Shown one piece after another: positions 56,786-64,000 of a stretch of 64,000 bases of DNA (within the stretch, counting starts at the first letter, position 1; each line of letters begins with the position of its first letter). The stretch comes from Bacteroidales bacterium. GTDB lineage: Bacteria > Bacteroidota > Bacteroidia > Bacteroidales > VadinHA17. Under the pieces are notes generated by a model. That model was not told where the DNA came from and searched no databases. It saw nothing but the letters and a program-made list of their open reading frames with translations. The position numbers were made by a program, and so were the translations under genes. The DNA lies in assembly GCA_003141895.1 (NCBI GenBank), contig PLNT01000003.1:68134-132133 (forward strand), given 5' to 3'.

Positions 56786-57160
56786 ATGAAAAAAATTGAA
56801 GCAATTATCAGAACATCAAAATTTGAAGATGTAAAAGAACAGCTTAAGGCGATAGGAATTGACTTTTTTTCCTATTGGGATGCATCGGGTGTTGGAAATG
56901 AACATATGCGCGGACATCACAGCTACCGTGGGACTGAATATGACACCCAGTACATCCCCAGGATATTTATTTCAATCGTGCTTCGCGATATAAATGTAGC
57001 AAAAACATTAAACTGTATCGAGAAGTCAGCATTTACAGGAGAGATCGGTGATGGGATGATCTTTTCTTATGACATCGAAGAGTCTGTAAGAATAAGTAAC
57101 GGCGCCAGGGGAGAGGCCTCTACTTCTGGACCCGGGGATAAAATATTAACTGAATCATAA
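56786..57160 (+). CDS. divergent PII-family nitrogen regulatory protein (GlnK-like)
   Basis: A 124-residue PII protein next to amtB, the usual place for GlnK, which plugs the AmtB channel when nitrogen is sufficient. It keeps MKKIEAII, the YRGTEY part of the T-loop (Tyr52 equals E. coli Tyr51) and TGEIGDGMIF. Aligned by eye to E. coli GlnB, it has one extra T-loop residue, Glu39 for Gln39, Glu86 for Lys85 and Met91 for Lys90. Three histidines (40, 44, 45) crowd the T-loop. Gln39 and Lys90 are ligand-binding positions in classical PII, so effector response may differ. A short Ser/Gly-rich C-terminal tail follows. Confidence 0.88.
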   Translation: MKKIEAIIRTSKFEDVKEQLKAIGIDFFSYWDASGVGNEHMRGHHSYRGTEYDTQYIPRIFISIVLRDINVAKTLNCIEKSAFTGEIGDGMIFSYDIEESVRISNGARGEASTSGPGDKILTES

Positions 57161-57179
57161 CACTTAATAACTTATAACA

Positions 57180-58775
57180 ATGACTAAAAAACTTTTAATA
57201 TTCGTTGCTCTTGTAACAATGACAATCGGATCTCTTTGTTATGCTGATGGGCCAAAAAAACCCGATCCAACAGGCACAGATACTGGAAAAGCTTCGGAAA
57301 TCTCAGCAGCCACTCCCGGGTCACCGACAATTTTGGAAGTTGCTGATCAGGTTGGCCATAATAAAGTTGCATTAAATATAATGTGGACTCTGATAACTGG
57401 CTTTCTTGTAATGTTCATGCAAGCGGGGTTTGCTATGGTAGAGACAGGCTTAACACGCGCAAAAAACGTTGCACATACAATGGCAATGAATCTTATGATT
57501 TACCCGCTTGGCATGCTTGGTTTCTGGCTTTGCGGTTTTGCATTAATGTTTGGAGGAGTGGGGGCAATTACCACTATGGGAGGCTTTGATGGTCTAAATC
57601 ATGAATTGACAATTAAGCTTTTCGGTCATTCCTTTGGTCTCATAGGTTCAAAGGGATTTTTTCTGAGTGGGACCTACGATGTTGCAGTATTTGCTTTGTT
57701 CCTTTTCCAGATGGTCTTCATGGATACAACAGCTACAATTCCGACAGGAGCTATGGCTGAAAGATGGAAATTTTCTGCATTTGTTTTATATGGAATTGCG
57801 GTTGGTACAATAATCTATCCGGTTTATGGAAATTGGGTATGGGGAGGAGGTTGGTTAACACAACTCGGATCAAATTTCCATCTTGGACATGGACATGTTG
57901 ATTTTGCAGGGTCATCAGTTGTACATTTAACGGGAGGAGTTATTGCTTTGGTAGGTGCATGGGTTCTTGGCCCACGTATAGGTAAATACAATAAAAACGG
58001 GTCACCCAATGCTATTCCTGCCCATAGTATTCCAATGGCTGTAATAGGAACCTTTATTCTTGCTTTTGGATGGTTTGGGTTCAACCCGGGTTCGACACTA
58101 GCTGGCGGTGATCTCAGAATTGCAGTTGTGGCTGTAAATACTATGATTGCTTCAGCCACCGGTGCCTTCGCTTCAATGCTATATATGTGGTGGTTTAAAA
58201 CTAAAAAACCTGACGTAAGTATGATCTGTAATGGGTTACTGGCGGGTCTGGTCGCGATTACCGCCCCTTGTGCTTTTGTAAATGTCGGAAGCGCAGCTCT
58301 TATCGGCTTAATCGCAGGAGTCCTTGTAGTTGAATCAACATTCTTTTTCGAGAAGAAAGCCAAAATCGACGACCCTGTAGGCGCAATTTCTGTACACGGA
58401 GTGAACGGTGCCTGGGGTGTTATAGCGCTTGGATTATTCGCCGATGGTACATATGGTGAAGGATGGAATGGCGTTGCAGGTACAGTCAAAGGATTGTTTT
58501 ATGGTGATGCCGGACAGCTGTTATCTGAATGTATTGGAGTATTGGCTAATCTAATTTATGTTGGATTAATTTCTCTGCTTGTATTTAAGGTGATAGATAT
58601 GATAGTAGGTAACAGGGTGTCAGTAAGATCTGAACTTGAAGGACTTGATTTTCCTGAAATGGGTGCAGATGGTTATTCCGGAATAAAAATGGATAAAAAC
58701 AGCGAAACACCGCTGTCGAAGCACAATGGAGTCACGCATCCTGTAATAGATGTTCCTGAGAAAATATTCAAATAA
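57180..58775 (+). CDS. amtB: ammonium transporter AmtB
   Basis: 531 residues: a cleavable-looking signal peptide (LIFVALVTMTIGSLCYA), a Pro/Thr-rich linker, then eleven transmembrane helices of the Amt/Rh fold. QAGFAMVETGLTRAKN is the classic first-helix motif. The twin pore histidines are His249 (FAGSSVVHLTGG) and His406 (ISVHGVNGAWG). The C-terminal cytoplasmic tail of about 60 residues should hold the PII docking site. The gene follows PII by 19 bp and precedes a beta-barrel gene by 36 bp. Antisense frames such as 57824-58489 are shadows. Confidence 0.96.
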   Translation: MTKKLLIFVALVTMTIGSLCYADGPKKPDPTGTDTGKASEISAATPGSPTILEVADQVGHNKVALNIMWTLITGFLVMFMQAGFAMVETGLTRAKNVAHTMAMNLMIYPLGMLGFWLCGFALMFGGVGAITTMGGFDGLNHELTIKLFGHSFGLIGSKGFFLSGTYDVAVFALFLFQMVFMDTTATIPTGAMAERWKFSAFVLYGIAVGTIIYPVYGNWVWGGGWLTQLGSNFHLGHGHVDFAGSSVVHLTGGVIALVGAWVLGPRIGKYNKNGSPNAIPAHSIPMAVIGTFILAFGWFGFNPGSTLAGGDLRIAVVAVNTMIASATGAFASMLYMWWFKTKKPDVSMICNGLLAGLVAITAPCAFVNVGSAALIGLIAGVLVVESTFFFEKKAKIDDPVGAISVHGVNGAWGVIALGLFADGTYGEGWNGVAGTVKGLFYGDAGQLLSECIGVLANLIYVGLISLLVFKVIDMIVGNRVSVRSELEGLDFPEMGADGYSGIKMDKNSETPLSKHNGVTHPVIDVPEKIFK

Positions 58776-58811
58776 TCAAGATAAAGTATTAATTCCTTAA
58801 AAGATTAGAAC

Positions 58812-59567
58812 GTGAAAAAACTAATAGTAATAGCATTAATCGCGGGTGTTTTTAGCAGTGAGTTTGCATTCTCAACTCCTTCAACACAAATCTGGATTCC
58901 TTCCACCGATTTTCAGAAATGGAAAACAATGCACCTGGGCCTCGATAATTATACAAGGACTTCTAAGATCAACGGAGTCCGTGGGGCTGGTATGTTTGAT
59001 CTCGGACTTACAACAGGATTGCTTCCATTCGAGAAGTTTCAGGGAGAGATCGGTATAGATTATTTGTCGATGGGAGACAGTAATTACGACGACTATCCGA
59101 TCTATTTCAATGCTAAATTGGGGTTTCCTGAAAGCGCATTGTTTAAAAATGCTCCGGCTATTGCTATCGGCACCTATAACTTCGGATTAAAAAAGAATCT
59201 TACAAATTACAATATCATCTATGGCGAAATTGCTAAAACTATTCCGGTAATAGGCAGAATTTCAGTTGGATACTATACAGGTAATGGGAAAGTACTCGTA
59301 GATGAGAATCTGAAGAAAGCAAATGATGGCATCTTATTATCATGGGACAGAACAATGACCGAAATATCTGATAAACTCTGGCTGGCAGTTGATTACCAGG
59401 GAGGTAAAAACTACCTGGGAGCATTAAATTTTGGCGCTTCATGGTCCTTTTCTAAAAATGTCTCCGTGATTTTTGGATATGACATTTATAATAATAAAAA
59501 CGCTTATTACAACACAAACAATCAGAATGCCAATACTTTTACGGCACAGGTTGATATAAATTTCTAA
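58812..59567 (+). CDS. predicted outer-membrane beta-barrel protein of the ammonium operon
   Basis: 251 residues from a GTG start. The signal peptide is KKLIVIALIAGVFSSEFAFS. The mature part alternates aromatic or hydrophobic with polar residues in 9-11-residue strands separated by Gly/Asn/Asp turns, and ends in FTAQVDINF, a C-terminal aromatic typical of outer-membrane barrels. About 10-12 strands would fit the length. I do not recognise a family. Its place directly after amtB, before the terminator, suggests an outer-membrane pore or sensor serving ammonium or amine uptake; this is inference from position only. Confidence 0.7.
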   Translation: MKKLIVIALIAGVFSSEFAFSTPSTQIWIPSTDFQKWKTMHLGLDNYTRTSKINGVRGAGMFDLGLTTGLLPFEKFQGEIGIDYLSMGDSNYDDYPIYFNAKLGFPESALFKNAPAIAIGTYNFGLKKNLTNYNIIYGEIAKTIPVIGRISVGYYTGNGKVLVDENLKKANDGILLSWDRTMTEISDKLWLAVDYQGGKNYLGALNFGASWSFSKNVSVIFGYDIYNNKNAYYNTNNQNANTFTAQVDINF

Positions 59568-59632
59568 CATGAAATCCTAAACTTAAATCCATGATCTGGT
59601 TTTGTTAGTTAATTAGTTAGTTTGTTAAAAGG

Positions 59633-59659
59633 GCTGTCTCAGTTGAGGCAGCTTTTTTT
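59633..59659 (+). terminator. intrinsic terminator of the ammonium operon
   Basis: GCTGTCTCA and TGAGGCAGC pair (one G-T wobble; innermost bases form the loop), followed by seven T. It lies 65 bp after the beta-barrel gene. Confidence 0.7.
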
Positions 59660-59686
59660 GCCGGAAACCCCTCCGCTGCGCGACCT

Positions 59687-59794
59687 GAAATTCAGCATTG
59701 TTAAGCCCTTTGCTTCTATGAACTTTATTATGTCATCGTGCGTAAAATCCTTTGCCGGTTTCTTAAGGAACCGGACCAATTCATTCTGGTTCAG
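59687..59794 (-). pseudogene. N-terminal relic of a glutamine synthetase gene
   Basis: 36 uninterrupted codons read LNQNELVRFLKKPAKDF, then THDDIIKFIEAKG, then LTMLNF. This matches the N-terminus of Bacteroidota type I glutamine synthetases (pattern LV.FL.KPA..FT..DII.(F/Y)I......MVNF). The first codon is CTG, not ATG, and the match ends abruptly at a dispersed-repeat fragment. The rest of the roughly 500-codon gene is absent. It is a remnant lying beside the ammonium operon. Confidence 0.6.
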
Positions 59795-59928
59795 GAAGTT
59801 CCTTCATTGCGGTTAATAGCTTGATGTCCTTCCGGATTTTCAGCTCCTGCTTCAATAATGCTGACATTGAGTTCAAACCCGATTAGTATAGCTATTGAAT
59901 TCAGATATAACCACAGAAGGATTGAGGT
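59791..59928 (-). pseudogene. C-terminal relic of a BrkB/YihY-family membrane protein
   Basis: Directly after the nadC stop and in the same frame, 45 codons read SILLWLYLNSIAILIGFELN, then VSIIEAGAENP, ending at a TGA (59791-59793). WLYLNS.AILIGFELN.SI resembles the last transmembrane helix of BrkB/YihY proteins. There is no start codon, and the N-terminal 250 or more residues are missing. This suggests a deletion that fused the tail of the gene to the end of nadC. Confidence 0.5.
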
Positions 59929-60777
59929 TCATTGCTGGACAGCTTTAAGACTCATATCGAGACTTTTAACATGATGCGTCAAAGCACCTGCCGAGATGAA
60001 ATCAACTCCGCATTCAGCATATGCTCTGATGTTTGTCAGATCAATTCCGCCGGAAGATTCAGTTTCGAATCTTCCTGAAATTTCTTTAACGGCAAATTTT
60101 GTTTCTTCGATACTGAAATTGTCAAGCATTATACGATCAATTCCGCCTGTAGAAATTATAGTCCTTACATCCTGAAGTGATCGGGCTTCAATTTCCACTT
60201 TAAGTTTAAGTTTATTTATCCTGAGGTACTCCCCGGTTTTGCGGATTGAGTTCTCAATTCCTCCGGCATAGTCGATATGATTGTCTTTTATGAGGATCAT
60301 GTCGAACAAACCCATTCTGTGATTTATCCCGCCGCCAATTCTCACTGCTTCTTTTTCGAGAAACCTGAATCCGGGGGTTGTTTTTCGCGTATCGAGAATC
60401 CTGGTTCTTAATCCATTAAGCTGAGTAACATATTCGTTTGTGCTGGTAGCAATACCGCTCATTCTTTGCATGATATTCAGAACAAGGCGTTCCGATTTAA
60501 GAATAGATTGCTGTTTTCCGGAAAGATAAAAAGCGACTTCTCCGGGGATAACCGGAGTCCCATCCTCAAGTACCAGGTCTAACTGTAAAGTTTTGTCAAT
60601 AGTTGAAAAAAGTTCAGCTGCTACCCTTATACCAGCAAGGACACCTTTCTCTTTTATAAGAAGTTTTGCTTTTCCTCTTGCATCAGGTGGTATACATGCA
60701 AGAGATGTGTGATCACCGTCACCTAAATCCTCGGCAAGGCTTTTTAATATGAATTCACGCAGAATTCTATCTTCCAT
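59929..60777 (-). CDS. nadC: nicotinate-nucleotide pyrophosphorylase (carboxylating)
   Basis: 282 residues from the ATG with complement at 60775-60777; a TTG four codons upstream is disfavoured. NadC converts quinolinate and PRPP to nicotinate mononucleotide in de novo NAD synthesis. Visible motifs are ERLVLNIMQRMSGIAT, DTRKTTPGFRFLEK, GGGINHRMGLFDMILIKDNH, and the closing GVDFISAGALTHH. The gene overlaps the end of the upstream DUF4783 gene by 11 bp, so the two are coupled. A relic of a membrane-protein gene follows its stop. Confidence 0.95.
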   Translation of the reverse strand: MEDRILREFILKSLAEDLGDGDHTSLACIPPDARGKAKLLIKEKGVLAGIRVAAELFSTIDKTLQLDLVLEDGTPVIPGEVAFYLSGKQQSILKSERLVLNIMQRMSGIATSTNEYVTQLNGLRTRILDTRKTTPGFRFLEKEAVRIGGGINHRMGLFDMILIKDNHIDYAGGIENSIRKTGEYLRINKLKLKVEIEARSLQDVRTIISTGGIDRIMLDNFSIEETKFAVKEISGRFETESSGGIDLTNIRAYAECGVDFISAGALTHHVKSLDMSLKAVQQ

Positions 60778-61171
60778 TGTCAGATTCAATCCTTATCTGA
60801 TGTATTAATAACTCCTGGTCAACTTTCTTTAACAGAAAATAAACACGAAAATCTCCTTTTTCTGTCTTTAGGTTTCCGATGGCATATTGAGCATCATTTT
60901 TTGCTCCCTGATGGCGAATTGTAAAATCTTTAGTCTGGTATTCAGCAAAAAAATCCTTAAGTATAGTTTCAGCCACATTTTTCTTATAAAAATCCTCCTT
61001 ATCAAGAAGAAGAAGTTCAATTGTAGAATTCATATACTTTGATAATTCGGCTGCATTTCCGGCCTTTATTGCAATTGATATACCTTCGGGTATTTTTGCC
61101 TGATCCTGAGCGTGAGCAGGTAGAATACTAACAGCAATTAATACTAACAGAATAATATTTGCGGATTTCAT
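60767..61171 (-). CDS. DUF4783 family exported protein
   Basis: 134 residues with signal peptide IILLVLIAVSILPAHA. The remaining 112 residues have an NTF2-like flavour: IAIKAGNAAELSKYM at the start, then beta-strands with FTIRHQGAK and GNLKTEKGDFRVYFLLKK. It matches the small Bacteroidota family DUF4783, which habitually precedes nadC, as here with an 11-bp overlap. No enzymatic residues are evident. Function unknown; the coupling to nadC may reflect only operon history. Confidence 0.82.
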   Translation of the reverse strand: MKSANIILLVLIAVSILPAHAQDQAKIPEGISIAIKAGNAAELSKYMNSTIELLLLDKEDFYKKNVAETILKDFFAEYQTKDFTIRHQGAKNDAQYAIGNLKTEKGDFRVYFLLKKVDQELLIHQIRIESDNGR

Positions 61172-61340
61172 ATCAATTCGGTTTAATTATTGCGGACAAA
61201 AAATCAATGCATTACAAATTTAACAATAATTTGATTACTAAAGCTCTCAGGACAGATCATTAAAGTTATCAACCCGAGCAACCGAATGAAAGAGGTGAGG
61301 GTGCGACCGCTATGGTTAATGGATTTAGACTATTAAATAC

Positions 61341-61348
61341 TATTTTTG
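61341..61348 (+). promoter_or_regulatory. -7 promoter element for rlmH
   Basis: TATTTTTG matches TAnnTTTG, 46 bases before the rlmH ATG. No clean -33 TTTG at the expected spacing. Confidence 0.4.
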
Positions 61349-61394
61349 TATTAAGAGTACAATACAAATACAGAATGACACTGAATTACTTTCA

Positions 61395-61868
61395 ATGAAG
61401 ATCGCATTATTACAGACGGGTAGGACCACAGATAGAAATATGTCAGAGCTGGTTGATCTTTATTCAAAACGGATAAAAAAATATATTTCTTTTGAAATTA
61501 TTACTCTTCCGGAACTAAAGAATACCAAAAATATGCCCGTTCAGGAGCAACAGGTGAAAGAGGCAACCAAAATTATTCAGTCGGTTTCTGATGATGATTA
61601 TATTGTTTTACTTGATGAGAGGGGAAAAGAATACAGAACAATCGAATTTTCATCTTTTTTAGAGAAAGCATTTCTTCTTCCGAAAAAACGTATCATTTTC
61701 GTAATTGGAGGACCATGGGGATTCTCTGACTCAGTTTACGCAAAGGCAGATCAAAAAATTTCCCTCTCAAAAATGACCTTTTCGCATCAGATGGTACGAT
61801 TATTGTTTCTTGAACAGCTTTACAGGGTATTTACAATTATTAAGGGAGAGCCCTATCATCATGAATAA
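61395..61868 (+). CDS. rlmH: 23S rRNA (pseudouridine1915-N3)-methyltransferase RlmH
   Basis: 157 residues, the normal length for this SPOUT methyltransferase, which methylates pseudouridine 1915 in helix 69 of 23S rRNA. Marks: DEYxxR-like DLYSKRIKKY near the start, VLLDERGKEY, the SAM-binding knot FVIGGPWGFSD, and the C-terminal LSKMTFSHQMVRLLFLEQLYRV and KGEPYHHE. It diverges from the DUF4783-nadC pair, a neighbourhood common in Bacteroidota. Confidence 0.97.
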   Translation: MKIALLQTGRTTDRNMSELVDLYSKRIKKYISFEIITLPELKNTKNMPVQEQQVKEATKIIQSVSDDDYIVLLDERGKEYRTIEFSSFLEKAFLLPKKRIIFVIGGPWGFSDSVYAKADQKISLSKMTFSHQMVRLLFLEQLYRVFTIIKGEPYHHE

Positions 61869-61885
61869 GCTTTGATCACTTGTGT

Positions 61886-64000
61886 ATGAAAACACACCGC
61901 TATCCTATACTTCTCTCAATTCTGACATTAGTGCTTATACTGCTGGCACTTGCAGCAGAATCAGTTTATTTCAGCGATTTTGAATACCGGTTCAGAACAA
62001 AGATGTTAAATAAGACTCTTGCATTGAAAGAAACAGTTATGGAAGAATGTCTTAATGAAATTAAACCTGTTCTGGCTAATGTAAATCACACCGGATCAAT
62101 CTCTGAGACAGACCTTTTTTCAAAAGCGGAAAAGAATAAAATAAGTTTGCTGGAATATGTAGACAAAAAACTAATCTATTGGTCGGATAATGAATTTGAT
62201 GTTCCTTCAGATTATATTGATTCACTTTTTAATAAGCCCCTGGAATTTTTACAGAATGGATGGTTTCTTACTAAGTCTATTCAGGCCAGAAATGAAAAAA
62301 TAATTGCGCTGCTCAGATTACGTACTGATTACAGCTTTGAAAATAGTTTTATTAAGAGCGGCTTTGAAACGGAGTTTGCTATACCTGATAATGTAGGTCT
62401 GAGTACAGATAAAAAAGCTTCTGAATATCACATTTACAATAAAGAAGGCACTTTCCTGTTTTCACTAACCTTTCCGGAAGTAAAAGGCAGTACATGTTTT
62501 ATTCTGGTACCATTGTGTCTTTGGACAGGAACCTTTTTTCTCGTCATTGTTCTTATATTCAGGATAGTTAAGTTGCTGGATAACAGAAAAAAATGTCTGC
62601 TTGGTATCGGCATTTCCTTTATTACATTCAGTTCAATTTATCTGATTATACTTCTGACCGGGAAACCTCTCGCTTTTTTTCGGACTGAACTTTTTTCCCC
62701 TTACAGATTTAACCTGAACGGGCTAATTCCATCCCTCGGGCATCTCTTAGTCCTAAGTATCCTTGGTGCAGCTTTCTTTACTATCCTTTATCGCTATTTT
62801 CCGGTTAAAGAGATCAAAGATAAGTCTTCAGGTATTAGCTACCTGATACTTTCGTTATTGCTTATTGTTGGCTCTCTTATATTATTCTCATACCAGTGGA
62901 TTTTCGGACAACTTGTGTCATCTTCCAATATTAATTTCGAGACATATAAAGTATTGGAAATGAATATGTTCACTTTTATGGGGATGGCATCCGTTTTTCT
63001 ACTTCTGTTAATACCTGTGTTTTATTTTTTTAAAATATTTAAGACAGCCAGACAATTAGAAACCAAAAAAGTCTTTCTCTCAATAATATCATCTTCATTT
63101 GTATTGGTACTTCTTCTCTATAAGTCGCCTGGAACTCTCATTCCTATAGTTATTTTTTATTTGTTATTGACCACAGGATTGTGGATATTATCGAAGAGAA
63201 TCGTCGGATATTTTAATCTTTCTGTAATATTTTCCCTTGTTTCGGGAGTCTATTTTCTGTATATCATCACAATTCTTTCTGAAAAGAGAATTACTGAAAA
63301 CCTTAAGATTCAGGCAGTATCATTATCAACTGAACATGACCCGGAAGCTGAACATCTTCTTCTTGATCTGTGGCCCGTTATTGAGAAAGATACATTACTT
63401 GATGTGATGATGAAAGTAGATTATTTTGATAAGGACAATTTCGAAAAAATTTCTAATTATTTGCAGGAAACATATTTTACCGGATTCTGGAAGGATTATC
63501 ATTTTAGTCTTGTTTTGTGCCAAAATGATCAGCCATTAATAATAGAAACCGAAAGATATCAGAACTGTTTCAGTTTTTTTGATGAACGGATAAAACGCGA
63601 CGGGCGAAAACTGACAGGAACTAATTTTTATTATATTGATAATCAGGGAGGGAGGTCTGATTATATAGGCAGGATATTCTATAAATCTGATAAAAATCTG
63701 ACAAATGGTTTGTTTATTGAATTATATAATGATGTTAATATATTCCAGCCTGGTTATTCAGAATTGCTGGTTGATAAAAGGTATCATGGTTACGCAGGAT
63801 TAAAGAATTATTCCTTTGCCAAGTATATAAATGGAGAAATGGTTCTGAGTACCGGTGATTTTCCTTTCGACAAGACAGATGTTGAATATATAGGCAAATT
63901 TTCAGATTACAGGATTTTCAGAACGGATGGATTTAGGCATGTTCTTTTAAAAAACGGGAATACAACGGTAATAATTACCCGGCCGAATCTTACTCCCGGA
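61886..64000 (+). CDS. large multi-pass membrane protein, probable sensor histidine kinase (N-terminal 705 codons)
   Basis: An open frame from the ATG at 61886 that runs off the right edge without a stop. It opens with a transmembrane helix (YPILLSILTLVLILLALAA), followed by about 180 extracytoplasmic residues. A cluster of about eight hydrophobic helices spans residues about 205-480. After it comes a second soluble region with YHGYAGLKNYSFAKYINGEM. This resembles the N-terminal half of very large Bacteroidota sensor kinases, whose HisKA and HATPase domains lie further on. No catalytic domain is visible here, so the kinase assignment is by resemblance only. It starts 17 bp after rlmH and may share its transcript. 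Confidence 0.55.
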   Translation, partial: MKTHRYPILLSILTLVLILLALAAESVYFSDFEYRFRTKMLNKTLALKETVMEECLNEIKPVLANVNHTGSISETDLFSKAEKNKISLLEYVDKKLIYWSDNEFDVPSDYIDSLFNKPLEFLQNGWFLTKSIQARNEKIIALLRLRTDYSFENSFIKSGFETEFAIPDNVGLSTDKKASEYHIYNKEGTFLFSLTFPEVKGSTCFILVPLCLWTGTFFLVIVLIFRIVKLLDNRKKCLLGIGISFITFSSIYLIILLTGKPLAFFRTELFSPYRFNLNGLIPSLGHLLVLSILGAAFFTILYRYFPVKEIKDKSSGISYLILSLLLIVGSLILFSYQWIFGQLVSSSNINFETYKVLEMNMFTFMGMASVFLLLLIPVFYFFKIFKTARQLETKKVFLSIISSSFVLVLLLYKSPGTLIPIVIFYLLLTTGLWILSKRIVGYFNLSVIFSLVSGVYFLYIITILSEKRITENLKIQAVSLSTEHDPEAEHLLLDLWPVIEKDTLLDVMMKVDYFDKDNFEKISNYLQETYFTGFWKDYHFSLVLCQNDQPLIIETERYQNCFSFFDERIKRDGRKLTGTNFYYIDNQGGRSDYIGRIFYKSDKNLTNGLFIELYNDVNIFQPGYSELLVDKRYHGYAGLKNYSFAKYINGEMVLSTGDFPFDKTDVEYIGKFSDYRIFRTDGFRHVLLKNGNTTVIITRPNLTPG

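Larger units (their letters stand above)
59568..59928. other. intergenic region with terminator, repeat fragment and two gene relics
   Basis: No intact gene. In order: AT-rich TTAGTTAATTAGTTAGTTTG spacer, a terminator (59633-59659), a fragment of the TCGCGCAGCGGAGGGG repeat (59660-59687, minus orientation), a glutamine-synthetase relic (59687-59794) and a BrkB-like relic (59791-59928). Confidence 0.6.

Noticed and set aside
57824..58489. 221-codon antisense frame within amtB
   Set aside because: Pro/Ala/Thr-rich translation opposite conserved AmtB helices; a codon-bias shadow.
59630..59690. GGGCTGTCTCA terminus considered as an insertion-sequence end
   Set aside because: Many insertion sequences start with similar bases, but no partner end, target duplication or transposase is present, and the hairpin with seven T is explained as a terminator.

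Overview
The window looks like chromosomal DNA of a member of the Bacteroidota, probably a Bacteroidales- or Marinilabiliales-type organism. The evidence is the TAnnTTTG-type -7 promoter elements placed close to start codons, a TonB-plug protein, GlsA/GlsB-type acyltransferases, very large MacB/FtsX-type permeases, a NamZ/DUF1343 protein, a DUF4783-nadC pair and an FtsZ ending in a Bacteroidota-style tail. Coding density is high. I see no tRNA, rRNA, CRISPR array, prophage or intact insertion sequence.

Layout: 1-9.6 kb is housekeeping: the end of tadA, aspS, an orphan plug protein, miaB, yebC, a SPOR protein, a long PurF-type amidotransferase, and a two-gene acyltransferase pair probably making acyl-amino-acid (glycine) lipids. 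9.6-10.2 kb is a repeat-rich spacer ending in a MraZ operator made of three 10-bp repeats. 10.2-25.5 kb is a complete dcw cluster, mraZ-rsmH-ftsL-ftsI-murE-mraY-murD-ftsW-murG-murC-ftsQ-ftsA-ftsZ, tightly packed or overlapping, for DAP-type peptidoglycan synthesis and septation. 25.8-29.4 kb holds a putative porin and an MltF-like lytic transglycosylase.

29.5-46.4 kb is the most distinctive region. Five tandem MacB/FtsX-type permeases of about 800 residues, followed by a surface esterase, run leftward. They diverge from an NtrC-type sigma-54 response regulator and its histidine kinase. The intergenic space carries a sigma-54-like -24/-12 element facing the permeases and two matching 15-bp palindromes at enhancer distance. 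No ATPase or periplasmic adaptor gene lies in the window. 46.3-54.7 kb has a LolC/E-type permease, a NamZ-type muramidase, an aminotransferase bracketed by inverted copies of a repeat, valS, and a lipoprotein that looks like a degenerate metallopeptidase.

54.9-59.6 kb is an ammonium module: a GAF/sigma-54 activator, a terminator, a dyad, a sigma-54-like promoter, an unusual PII protein, AmtB and a predicted outer-membrane beta-barrel. Just beyond it are relics of a glutamine synthetase gene and of a BrkB/YihY gene. 59.9-64 kb has nadC, a DUF4783 gene, rlmH and the first 705 codons of a large membrane protein resembling a sensor histidine kinase. Palindromic G/C-run repeats occupy most of the intergenic gaps. 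All family assignments come from reading motifs, not from searches.
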